IMG/VR virus record: IMGVR_UViG_3300036980_000702
Coordinates: 1-63,293 of that record
Length of the DNA stretch: 63,293 nt
Reading direction: 5' to 3' (one strand)
Source: a virus
Shown in pieces: positions 42,183 through 48,902 of this stretch. The translations under genes and the position numbers were made by a program. Numbering within the stretch: position 1 is the first letter of the stretch; every line of letters starts with the position of its first letter. Below the pieces are notes generated by a model, which was not told where the DNA came from, did not search any database, and saw only the letters and a list, made by a program, of their open reading frames with translations.

Positions 42183-42211
42183 TTGACAATACCCCGGTAG
42201 TGTGGTATTAT
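42183..42211 (+). promoter_or_regulatory. Regulon promoter/operator, copy 4
   Basis: TTGACA (42183-42188), 17-base spacer ATACCCCGGTAGTGTGG, TATTAT (42206-42211). Spacer identical to that at 37736. It drives 42284. Confidence 0.9.
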
Positions 42212-42238
42212 AAGATATAAGATAAAAATGTAAACATA

Positions 42239-42262
42239 AGGCCCACCGGGAGCCTATCCCGG
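42239..42262 (+). promoter_or_regulatory. A-type pseudoknot leader element, copy 4
   Basis: AGGC (42239-42242), CCGGGA (42246-42251), loop GCCTA, TCCCGG (42257-42262). The loop is two bases shorter than in copies 2 and 3 but keeps GCCT. GGAGGAGGT follows, then ATG 42284. Confidence 0.65.
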
Positions 42263-42283
42263 AATATGGAGGAGGTAAGGTAG

Positions 42284-42550
42284 ATGAAAAAAATATTTAT
42301 TAGCTCTTTTAGCGGTAAGTTTGATAAAGTAGTCACCTTGTGCTTAACAGCAGGAGGAAAAAGGCTTGGTGAAATAAACAAGTACCACAATGATCAAGGG
42401 GAGATTTGGGAAGTTAAAAGTTTACCGTTTTTCCCTCGCCGTACCCCCGTAAAATGGATGGAACATTTAAATTGTCATGTTGGCGGACAGCCGATTTGGC
42501 ACCCATTTAACTCCGCGATTTGCGATGGACGCCAAACATACTGTATTTAA
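42284..42550 (+). CDS. Hypothetical protein
   Basis: 88 residues after GGAGGAGGTAAGGTAG. Basic first half (MKKIFISSFSGKFDKVVTL...GGKRLGEINKYH) and a short Cys/His-bearing end (HLNCHVGGQPIWH ... CDGRQTYCI). No family recognised. Last gene of substance in the + strand chain. Confidence 0.65.
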   Translation: MKKIFISSFSGKFDKVVTLCLTAGGKRLGEINKYHNDQGEIWEVKSLPFFPRRTPVKWMEHLNCHVGGQPIWHPFNSAICDGRQTYCI

Positions 42551-42553
42551 CCA

Positions 42554-42620
42554 GGGGCCTAACCGCCCCACCTCTAACGTACCGATGCCGGGAACCAAAG
42601 CCCCGGAGGAAGAAGACGGA
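42554..42620 (+). other. GGGGC hairpin (B-type, copy 3) and hammerhead-like remnant
   Basis: GGGGC (42554-42558)/GCCCC (42565-42569) followed by ACC, as at 40626. Behind it the order resembles the ribozyme at 40642: ACC-TC, a short TA..TA turn, CCGATGC in place of CTGATGA, then CCGGG/CCCGG as stem II. Two invariant core bases are changed and GAAA is missing, so it cannot be active as a hammerhead. It may be a decayed copy. Confidence 0.4.
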
Positions 42621-42650
42621 TGGGAGGAAAATAAGGAAAGGAAAAATACT

Positions 42651-42716
42651 ATGCGGAAAAAACTTGTCTTTTATGCCGTTAAATTAATCAGAGGCTTTGG
42701 CCTCCGTCCTCCGTAG
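42651..42716 (+). CDS. 21-residue peptide gene, doubtful
   Basis: ATG 42651 with AAGGAAAGG upstream; MRKKLVFYAVKLIRGFGLRPP is a basic amphipathic peptide. A GAGGC/GCCTC hairpin overlaps its end. It may be a real small membrane-active peptide or a chance frame. Confidence 0.3.
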   Translation: MRKKLVFYAVKLIRGFGLRPP

Positions 42717-42753
42717 ACGCCGGAATTAAAAATATTATAATTAGTAAAACAAA

Positions 42754-42777
42754 AGCCCGGTTAATCCGGGCTGATTT
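42754..42777. terminator. Bidirectional terminator between + and - strand operons
   Basis: AGCCCGG/CCGGGCT stem (42754-42760 with 42766-42772) with TTTTATTT on the + strand and TTTTGTTTT on the - strand. Confidence 0.9.
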
Positions 42778-42823
42778 TATTTAATTGACCTATTCCTCAA
42801 TTTCTTCTACTTCCACTTCTATT

Positions 42824-43234
42824 TTATATTATTATCATTTTATATTCCGGATATCGTTTTTCAAACAACTTTCGCTTTTGTTTTGCAATTTGACTCCAAA
42901 ATCCTTTTGCTTCATGAATTTCAATTAAAACATCTTCGCAAGGTGGAAGTATATCAAAATTATATTTTATTATCACGAAATCTGCTCGATAATAAATTGG
43001 TTTTATCCATTCTTCTCCTTTCCAATATCCCTCATTAATTAAAAAGTTAACTTGTGGGAAAAAATCAATTATCTCTCCTGCCAGCTTAAGCAGTTTAAGC
43101 TGGCAATAATAATCCGCCTCTTTTTTTGAATCCCAAATCCTCCCATCAACTTCGGTTTTTTGACTATGATATTTTGATCCTTTAAATTGAGTTTTATTTC
43201 GGTATTCCGCCGCCGACATTCGCTCCTGTTTCAT
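42824..43234 (-). CDS. DUF1064 phage nuclease-like protein
   Basis: 136 residues. KGSKYHSQKTEVDGRIWDSKKEADYYCQLKLLKLAGEI is the DUF1064 signature, a PD-(D/E)xK-like fold with EVDG/DSKKEADYY and later YRADFVIIKY and VLIEIHEAKG supplying the D and ExK residues. Such proteins are thought to act as resolvase-like or replication nucleases in phages. ATG 43234 has GGGAGGG upstream. Confidence 0.85.
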   Translation of the reverse strand: MKQERMSAAEYRNKTQFKGSKYHSQKTEVDGRIWDSKKEADYYCQLKLLKLAGEIIDFFPQVNFLINEGYWKGEEWIKPIYYRADFVIIKYNFDILPPCEDVLIEIHEAKGFWSQIAKQKRKLFEKRYPEYKMIII

Positions 43235-43358
43235 ATTTTACAACCCTCCCCACAACTTTTGAATAGGCTCTACAAAGTTTTATTGGGGGTTCTCCGGTAC
43301 CAGATCTAGTTATGTTGTTGTTAAAATATTCCAAATGAATAAAGGCCTCATAATCCAT
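43194..43358 (-). CDS. 54-residue protein overlapping the DUF1064 gene
   Basis: Start ATG 43358 directly after the TAA of the upstream gene, with GAGGAGAG 10 bases before it. MDYEAFIHLEYFNNNITRSG is protein-like, but the last 13 codons overlap the DUF1064 gene in another frame. Function unknown; moderate confidence because of the overlap. Confidence 0.45.
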   Translation of the reverse strand: MDYEAFIHLEYFNNNITRSGTGEPPIKLCRAYSKVVGRVVKYETGANVGGGIPK

Positions 43359-43553
43359 TTAATGTAATCTCTCCTCCTCGTCTCTCATTTTTGCCAACTT
43401 TTTAAATGCCGGAGCTATCGGGCACTCGCACCAGTGGAGATCTCCGTCACAAAAAACCACCGGAAACATCTCCTTATCGGTGACGTTCCATGAATCATGG
43501 ATGCAGATTGTCATACCGTCGCAAGTAGAATGATATTGGCATTTATTCTGCAT
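43359..43553 (-). CDS. Cysteine-rich small protein
   Basis: 64 residues with six Cys (KCQYHSTC, MTICIHD, FCDGDLHWCECP), able to form zinc or iron sites. The GTG/ATG start overlaps the end of the upstream gene by 11 bases. Function unknown; the first half resembles short iron-sulfur knuckles, but without a recognised family. Confidence 0.6.
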   Translation of the reverse strand: MQNKCQYHSTCDGMTICIHDSWNVTDKEMFPVVFCDGDLHWCECPIAPAFKKLAKMRDEEERLH

Positions 43554-44166
43554 AATAACCCCGATCTGTTAACTTTTTTATGTGCCTTTCCCTGGCGGCA
43601 GTTATATCGATTCCATCCCGTTCAAGAATTCGAAAATAGGTTTCGAACGCTTGCATAACATCAAACGCTTCTTCGAGATCTTTTTCCGATCCAAGATCTC
43701 CAATATCGTCAAATTCATCAAATTCTTCCCATATTACCTCGATTTGTTCTTGTGGTGATTCCGTCTTCGCCCACTTCGTCGCTGGAAAACTATATTTCAT
43801 TTCGGGTTTTACTTCCGGATTTTTGCCAATTTCCACACGGAATATAGATTCTTCGCCACGCCACGCCGCAACTAAATGCAAAAAATCATCCCACATCCCA
43901 TCGGAAACTCCGTAATCAAGAAAAATATATGCTATATCGGCACGCTCTATAACGGCTTGATTTGCCAATATCCCCTTTTTACGATCATCGAGGTTACTGT
44001 CATTTAATACTCTCGGATATGAACCTTGCCCACCAACTGGGGCAAATCCTCTATCGAAAAGATATTGCTGACATCGATCATAATAAATTTGATATGTTTT
44101 TGTTTCTTCCTCTGTTTCCCCATGACACCGGGAAATTATTGCCGCTACTTTTAGTTCATTACTCAT
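43543..44166 (-). CDS. Fusion of DUF4406-type and MazG-like parts
   Basis: 207 residues. Residues 1-110 (VAAIISRCHGETEEETKTYQ ... RGFAPVGGQ ... ERADIAYIFLDYGVSDGM) resemble deoxyribosyltransferase-like DUF4406/DUF7768 proteins that handle nucleotides. Residues 160-207 (LEEAFDVMQAFETYFRILERDGIDITAARERHIKKLTDRGYY) match the C-terminal helix pair of phage MazG-like pyrophosphohydrolases, though only a short part. The pairing suggests nucleotide sanitation or pool control. ATGA overlap with the preceding gene. Confidence 0.65.
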   Translation of the reverse strand: MSNELKVAAIISRCHGETEEETKTYQIYYDRCQQYLFDRGFAPVGGQGSYPRVLNDSNLDDRKKGILANQAVIERADIAYIFLDYGVSDGMWDDFLHLVAAWRGEESIFRVEIGKNPEVKPEMKYSFPATKWAKTESPQEQIEVIWEEFDEFDDIGDLGSEKDLEEAFDVMQAFETYFRILERDGIDITAARERHIKKLTDRGYYAE

Positions 44167-44366
44167 TTATTTGCCTCGCTTCCAAATCCGTTTTTGATTA
44201 TTCTACCGTACATCAAAACATGTTCATTTCTGCATCCCATAAAATTACAATTGTGATCCCTTCCTTTTGGATTTCCAAGTATAATTATTTGATTATCTTT
44301 GATATAAATCCCGGTAATATTTTTCGGATCAATATTCAATTCCATCCATCCATTTGGTATACTCAT
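44163..44366 (-). CDS. Small beta-rich protein
   Basis: 67 residues: GWMELNIDPKNITGIYIKDNQIIILG, then a CNFMGCRNEHV segment. A short barrel-like unit with a possible metal knuckle. Overlaps the next gene by four bases. Function unknown. Confidence 0.65.
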   Translation of the reverse strand: MSIPNGWMELNIDPKNITGIYIKDNQIIILGNPKGRDHNCNFMGCRNEHVLMYGRIIKNGFGSEANK

Positions 44367-44461
44367 TGCATAACCTCCGCAATCAAATTATTTGCACCTA
44401 TTTTGCCACCGTTTTATTCAAATTGTAGGCCTTTAAGTATCCTGACCCCAAAATATTTGGA

Positions 44462-44719
44462 TTAAATTTGAGGCGTTTTTGGGCGTTCTATGAAAAAGCA
44501 AACTGTACATTGTTTTATTTCATCACCGACTCCGGGCATTCTTACAAAAAAGTGCTCTCCCCCATTAAGACATGGGGCTTTTCTCGGATAAAAAGCAGGG
44601 TTCCACTCAACATCAAAAAGAAAAATTTTTCCGCAAAAAGGACACTCACATTCATTGTCGCTGGGGTTGAGTTCTTCCAGTTCATTAATTTCACAATTGC
44701 AATATGGGCATTCTAACAT
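44462..44719 (-). CDS. Zinc-ribbon protein
   Basis: 85 residues. CPYCNC (4-9), CECPFCG (24-30) and CTVC (72-75) supply zinc pairs; the first half is a typical zinc ribbon. ATG 44719 lies in the end of a broken frame. Function unknown. Confidence 0.7.
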   Translation of the reverse strand: MLECPYCNCEINELEELNPSDNECECPFCGKIFLFDVEWNPAFYPRKAPCLNGGEHFFVRMPGVGDEIKQCTVCFFIERPKTPQI

Positions 44720-44951
44720 TTTGAATCCTCCTTATAAATTAAATATCCCGCATTTTCTAATCGCTTTTTTAATTCCGGTCGTGCGTCGACTAGCGCTTGA
44801 AAAGATTCAAACTCGCCTTTTTCGACTCCTCGTAATAAAATGATTTTGAAGGTTTCTTTTTTGATATTTTAAATATTCCACCAGAATCGGTTTTCCCATA
44901 AACAATATTTTCAACTGATATCCCAAATTCATCGTTTTAATATTTTGACAT
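44713..44951 (-). pseudogene. Broken small gene with stop codon and -1 slip at A_AAA_AAG
   Basis: Translation from ATG 44951 gives MSKY then TAA. The same frame continues NDEFGISVENIVYGKTDSGG to TCA AAA AAG (slippery heptamer AAAAAAG at 44862-44856). A -1 shift there joins a frame ending FQALVDARPELKKRLENAGY...KEDSKC and stops at 44713. Both halves look like true protein, so one gene of about 75-80 residues was damaged by a nonsense change, and the shift is either programmed or a second lesion (or sequencing error). Confidence 0.5.
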
Positions 44952-44985
44952 ATGCTCATTGTCGTACGAAAAATGGCTGATAAAC

Positions 44986-45264
44986 CTAAATGATAGTTCC
45001 TTTTGATCCATTTATATCCTCCTTTATCTGCCTTATAATTTCCCGGACATCCTTCGGACCATAAATTCCTTTTTGCCTTAATGAACTTTTTATTCTGCTA
45101 TCCATAATCCGTTCAGGAAATCTCAGCAAATGAAGTTGTCTTTTTAAAATAACAACTTGTATTATTTTATAAATATCTTCCGCATCCGTACCACCGGTTT
45201 CATTTATTCCCTCAACAATCAATTCGCGAGCAGACTGAGGATAATGAGGAGTAAAATCATCCAT
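44986..45264 (-). CDS. Hypothetical helical protein
   Basis: 92 residues from ATG 45264, with GAGGTG 4-5 bases upstream inside the preceding gene end. Helices: SARELIVEGINETGGTDAEDIYKIIQV, LHLLRFPERIMDSRI, KDVREIIRQIKEDI. Looks like a small winged-helix or RQC-like unit, but no family is recognised. Confidence 0.65.
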   Translation of the reverse strand: MDDFTPHYPQSARELIVEGINETGGTDAEDIYKIIQVVILKRQLHLLRFPERIMDSRIKSSLRQKGIYGPKDVREIIRQIKEDINGSKGTII

Positions 45265-45265
45265 G

Positions 45266-45925
45266 TCACACCTCAACCAAATGGAATTTTCGGACGATTA
45301 TCCAGGGTTTTTCCCAATCAAGATCAGAGTAATTAAGAAAGAAACATATCCTGTAGGCTTTAGCGGGTAACGTTTTAAGTGAATCTTCACTCGGATTTAC
45401 CCCGATTTCCTTCGCCTCTTCCTCCGTTACATCCTCTATTTTGCAAATCCGAATAGAGTCGATTTCAAAAAAAATCCGAGCGGCCCATTGGGGCATGTGA
45501 ACAGGTGATTTCCACTTGCCTTCTTTTAATCCGCTTATTTTTTCAGGAAATATTTTATGATCAACCAAATAATCACCGGTATTTAAATTCAACGAATTAG
45601 CATTTCCATAACTCATCATACCCGCTTTATAACACATTCTAACTCGAGGATGGTGAAGATTATATGGAGCCCAAGTTTCTTTTCCGAAATACCATTCTCC
45701 AACATTTCCGTATTTACGTCCCGGTCCTAATTTCATCGGTAAATTTCCTTCCGTTTTACACGGATATACCATTCCGATATCTGATTTTGGTCCGGTAGAA
45801 TCAAGGCAAACCATAAAATTAGTAGTTTCCGGTGGTGGTTGCGGATTCAACGGCCTAATTAAAATAGTTTGCCGACCTTCCAAAATCGGATATACCTCAT
45901 TTTGATTGATAATTAGTGATTTCAT
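45266..45925 (-). CDS. ASCH-like domain protein
   Basis: 219 residues. Motifs of the phage ASCH/PUA-like family: YPILEGRQTILIRPLNPQPP at 12-31, WYFGKETWAP near 95, and WKSPVHMPQWAARIFFEIDSIRICKIEDVTEEEAKEIG at 140-178. These proteins probably bind RNA or modified nucleotides. It overlaps the C5 methyltransferase gene by four bases, as seen in other phages where the two occur together. Confidence 0.85.
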   Translation of the reverse strand: MKSLIINQNEVYPILEGRQTILIRPLNPQPPPETTNFMVCLDSTGPKSDIGMVYPCKTEGNLPMKLGPGRKYGNVGEWYFGKETWAPYNLHHPRVRMCYKAGMMSYGNANSLNLNTGDYLVDHKIFPEKISGLKEGKWKSPVHMPQWAARIFFEIDSIRICKIEDVTEEEAKEIGVNPSEDSLKTLPAKAYRICFFLNYSDLDWEKPWIIVRKFHLVEV

Positions 45926-46551
45926 TTTTTCTCCTTTATCAATAAAAATTGCTCCCCTATATATCGGGAGTAGGCCGGGGGAATGGCTTCATCAAGTTCT
46001 GTTTTAATCATCCAGTCAATTTGCATTGCTTCTTTTATTTCGGCAGTTGTAGGTTCTTTTCTTGTTGGATCAGTTTTTCTTCTCGGAGATCCTGAAACCA
46101 AAACCGGTGTTTTTCCATGATTGCAAGGAGGTAACATGTAAGTATGTAACCACGGTATTTCAAAATAACGATGCCTAAAAAGATTAAGCCCAAACATTGT
46201 GCCACATAACATAACCGGATTATTAAGTAAATGACGCGCCCCGCCCACATTTTCAATTACATACGGTTTTCCAGACATTTGAATTAACTCCCGCGTAAAT
46301 CCAATCAAATCCGGGTGGTTTTCTTTTTTATCGGCTGGCGTCAAAACAGAATACTTTTGACAAGGCGGAGACGCAGACACAAGATCAAACTCCTTTAAAA
46401 ATTCTGGGTCTAATTTTGTAACATCGGCTTGGATAAACTCAAACGGGTAATGGGGTTGAAAATCGATATCGATTCCGGTAACTTCAAATCCCGTTTGATG
46501 ATATCCCATAGACATCCCACCGGCCCCACAATACAAATCTAATATCTTCAT
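45922..46551 (-). CDS. DNA (cytosine-5) methyltransferase
   Basis: 209 residues, shorter than host C5 enzymes (over 300) because the target-recognition part is small. Motif I DLYCGAGGMSMG (5-16) binds SAM; motif IV SPPCQ with catalytic Cys 64; motif VI ENV at 100-102; motif VIII region HRYFEIPW near 128; the end IPPAYSRYIGEQF carries motif IX/X-like residues. It methylates DNA cytosine, probably against host restriction. ATGA overlaps with the transglycosylase gene. Confidence 0.9.
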   Translation of the reverse strand: MKILDLYCGAGGMSMGYHQTGFEVTGIDIDFQPHYPFEFIQADVTKLDPEFLKEFDLVSASPPCQKYSVLTPADKKENHPDLIGFTRELIQMSGKPYVIENVGGARHLLNNPVMLCGTMFGLNLFRHRYFEIPWLHTYMLPPCNHGKTPVLVSGSPRRKTDPTRKEPTTAEIKEAMQIDWMIKTELDEAIPPAYSRYIGEQFLLIKEKK

Positions 46552-47243
46552 TTTCTCAACCCCGCAATTCTCCCCCTGCTGCAGATTACTTTTTCGACAT
46601 AAGGCCGAGCTATATTTTTAAATCCATTACCGTTTCCGGCGTTGTAAATAGCCAGCGCGGTTTCGTATCCATATTTTTTTCTCAGGTCAACAAAACATCG
46701 AATCCCCACTCTCAAACATGCCTTCCAATTGTACAAATCCCACTGGTTGTAATGGTATCGACTGCGATAATTTTTGAATGTTTGAGGCATAACCTGGAGA
46801 TATCCAATTGCCCCTTTTTTGCTCCGGGCAGTTGAAACAAATCGGGATTCTTGATCGGCAATGGCAAATATCTCTACCGGGTCCGCCCCCTCCTGCCGGC
46901 AGACAAAATATACCTGGCGGGTAAAGTTGGCGGTATCCTCATCTGTAATATTGGGATTTATTTTTTGGATATAACCAAAAATATTGGTTGATTTATTGGC
47001 GATAATTCCGCGATAAATTTCCTCGTGGATTTCATTTATTTCCCGGATCTCCCGGACGTGTTCGTTTTTTAAATTAGCTATATCCCGATCAAAAATAACT
47101 TTTTGATCACGGATAAGAGATTGGTATTTTATATCCCTTTCTTGTTGCAGTTTATTTCCGGTATCAAACACACCCCATACATAGACACCAATCAAACCCA
47201 AAAACACCGGAAAAATTATTACCCATAAACGATCAGATTTCAT
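46548..47243 (-). CDS. Lytic transglycosylase with N-terminal membrane anchor
   Basis: 231 residues. One helix at 8-24 (VIIFPVFLGLIGVYVWG) anchors it; residues 30-80 are a coiled stretch; residues 120-231 are an SLT domain with catalytic Glu 132 (ADQESRF), GYLQVMPQTF and ALAIYNAGNG. It cuts the glycan between MurNAc and GlcNAc. Location in the early region, not with the lysis genes, suggests a role in DNA entry or in a membrane-linked step. Confidence 0.9.
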   Translation of the reverse strand: MKSDRLWVIIFPVFLGLIGVYVWGVFDTGNKLQQERDIKYQSLIRDQKVIFDRDIANLKNEHVREIREINEIHEEIYRGIIANKSTNIFGYIQKINPNITDEDTANFTRQVYFVCRQEGADPVEIFAIADQESRFVSTARSKKGAIGYLQVMPQTFKNYRSRYHYNQWDLYNWKACLRVGIRCFVDLRKKYGYETALAIYNAGNGNGFKNIARPYVEKVICSRGRIAGLRK

Positions 47244-47365
47244 TTTAGCGCTCCTTTTTTTAATTTTTTTTCTAATTTTATTAATTTTTTTGTTGATTTA
47301 TCAAATTCCTCGCAAGTTTTTATAATATCATCACAAGTTATATTAAATTTATCAATTATGTTCAT
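47240..47365 (-). CDS. 41-residue Lys-rich helical protein
   Basis: ATG 47365 behind GAGGTGGGAAA. MNIIDKFNITCDDIIKTCEEFDK and a Lys-rich helix (KKLIKLEKKLKK); the TGA overlaps the transglycosylase ATG. Kept for its coupling. Function unknown. Confidence 0.55.
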   Translation of the reverse strand: MNIIDKFNITCDDIIKTCEEFDKSTKKLIKLEKKLKKGALK

Positions 47366-47522
47366 TTTCCCACCTCGTTCCTCTCTTTTTCTCCTTATCC
47401 CAACTACACGTTAGACAAGGATCTTTGTACGTTTTGTCTTTGTTTTGACATTCAATGCAGCAATAATAAAAGTTTAGATCTATGTATCCTTTGCCGATAA
47501 AAAGCGGTAGTTCAATTTTCAT
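47352..47522 (-). CDS. 56-residue zinc-knuckle protein
   Basis: CCIEC (21-25) and CLTC (36-39) form the pairs of a small zinc knuckle. The start overlaps the preceding stop by 11 bases and the end overlaps the next gene by 14, giving a tight chain. Function unknown. Confidence 0.6.
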   Translation of the reverse strand: MKIELPLFIGKGYIDLNFYYCCIECQNKDKTYKDPCLTCSWDKEKKRGTRWENEHN

Positions 47523-47946
47523 TGATAATTGTCATTAACGCCGCCTTAACTATTGCCTCCGGTAAAGTTTTGGTCATCGGACTTTGCAAAAGAGGGTCTG
47601 GATCCGCCCATTCCTCTTGATCAAATCCTACCCAATGCAAGCCATTCCCCTCAAAATCCCCCCGACAAACATACCGGTACTTTAATTCCATCATTTTTTC
47701 CACCACTAACCAGGCGTCTTTAATTTTCGTTGAATATTCAAGAATTTTTGAACTACATAATGAAAAATCTAATTTGCCTGTTGCTTTTATCCCTCCTCCG
47801 TCTTTATTTAAAGAATAAATATATGTTTTTTCTTTATCTTTTTTAGTCATACAATGAGCAATTTGATAATTAAAAATATAATAAGCAACCCATAAATCTA
47901 ATATTTTACCTGGCGGTTCATTCAAGATTTGTTCGATAGTTAACAT
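47512..47946 (-). CDS. Phage ABA-sandwich (BC1872-like) domain protein
   Basis: 144 residues from ATG 47946 (AAGGAGGAGG upstream). PPGKILDLWVAYYIFN at the start, YSTKIKDAWLVVEKM in the middle and LPEAIVKAALMTI at the end are the three marks of the BC1872-like phage ABA sandwich family. Function is unknown in all members. Confidence 0.8.
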   Translation of the reverse strand: MLTIEQILNEPPGKILDLWVAYYIFNYQIAHCMTKKDKEKTYIYSLNKDGGGIKATGKLDFSLCSSKILEYSTKIKDAWLVVEKMMELKYRYVCRGDFEGNGLHWVGFDQEEWADPDPLLQSPMTKTLPEAIVKAALMTIINEN

Positions 47947-48107
47947 TCCTCTTCCTCCTCCTTGTGAGGGCAATCATCGTGTTTGCAAACTTCTCCGGGG
48001 TGATTCACTATGATTTCTTCAAAATATTCATCGCATTTTATGCGTAAATCATCATTATATTCGCAATCGGCGCATTCGAGATGTGGGTATTTCATCCATC
48101 CTGACAT
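47940..48107 (-). CDS. 55-residue Cys/His-bearing acidic protein
   Basis: ATG 48107 after GAGGAGGAAG. Cys at 12, 15, 25, 41, 46 and a terminal Cys, with HxxDDCPHKEEEEE; could hold zinc. The stop overlaps the next gene start. Function unknown. Confidence 0.6.
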   Translation of the reverse strand: MSGWMKYPHLECADCEYNDDLRIKCDEYFEEIIVNHPGEVCKHDDCPHKEEEEEC

Positions 48108-48163
48108 GATTCTTCCTCCTCAAAAGATTATATTTTAACGGTTTCCCGGTAATTTTCATATTA

Positions 48164-48182
48164 AAGGGGGGATTCCCCCCCT
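48164..48182 (-). terminator. GC-rich terminator after the DUF2303 gene
   Basis: GGGGGG/CCCCCC stem (48166-48171 with 48175-48180), AAT loop, then TTTAATAT on the - strand. The T-run is short. Confidence 0.55.
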
Positions 48183-48184
48183 TC

Positions 48185-48901
48185 TTACATCGACCCTGCT
48201 AAAATCTGATATCCAGGGAGTAACTCTTTCAACCGTGAAATTTCCCATCCCACAGCCTCACTCCAATACCGGTTAAATTTCGGACAGGTAAGCGTAAATA
48301 ATGGTTTTTGCCCTTCTTCACGCGGTTTCTGCAACTCCAGTGAAATTTCCATGTCCACAACCTCGGAAGCTCCAAAAACAAGCGGTAAGGTAATTTCAAA
48401 TTGCCGCGGTATTTTGGTGGTGGTTTCAGCGTCTTTGATCTTAATCGCCACGGTGATATTATCCCGATCTTCATAGCCGAAATCTCCGATGATTGATGTT
48501 GCGTAAGAAAGATATTGAGCCTTTCCTAAGAGATCATCCATTTCATGGACCTCTTCCGGTTGTCGAAGCTTCAGAAAATCAACAAATTGCTTCTGCGGCA
48601 AAGCTTTGTTCAAAACCGCAACCCATTCGTCCCATTCAGCAGAAGTTTTAAATACAAATTTGCCATGATCTTTTGGCCGATCCATGATGGAATCGTCAAG
48701 GATGATTCCGATCCCTTTGTTATCAAAAAAGATTAAAGTCTTATCGGAATATCCACGAAATTTTACCAATTCTGCAATCGCGTCGATGGTATCCAGACGG
48801 TAATCGGTTCCGCCAGGATAAAAAACTTTCTTTTCCCCGGTAAATATGTTTAATTCGGTGCTCCCGGTTTCGGGGCTAACCAATACTTTAATTTCATCCA
48901 A
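48185..48901 (-). CDS. DUF2303 (YfdQ-like) protein
   Basis: 238 residues. SPETGSTELNIFTGEKKVFYPGGTDYRLDTIDAI, YLSYATSIIGDFGYEDRDNITVAIKIKDAETTT and LFTLTCPKFNRYWSEAV are typical of the DUF2303 family from prophages such as yfdQ in E. coli. Function unknown; usually near recombination genes, as here. Follows the 107-residue gene by one base. Confidence 0.8.
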   Translation of the reverse strand: MDEIKVLVSPETGSTELNIFTGEKKVFYPGGTDYRLDTIDAIAELVKFRGYSDKTLIFFDNKGIGIILDDSIMDRPKDHGKFVFKTSAEWDEWVAVLNKALPQKQFVDFLKLRQPEEVHEMDDLLGKAQYLSYATSIIGDFGYEDRDNITVAIKIKDAETTTKIPRQFEITLPLVFGASEVVDMEISLELQKPREEGQKPLFTLTCPKFNRYWSEAVGWEISRLKELLPGYQILAGSM

Positions 48902-48902
48902 A

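Noticed and set aside
42477-42716. 79-codon + strand frame over gene 42284 and the GGGGC hairpin
   Set aside because: It starts inside another gene, runs through structured RNA and lacks a ribosome binding site; only the last 21 codons with their own site might be used.
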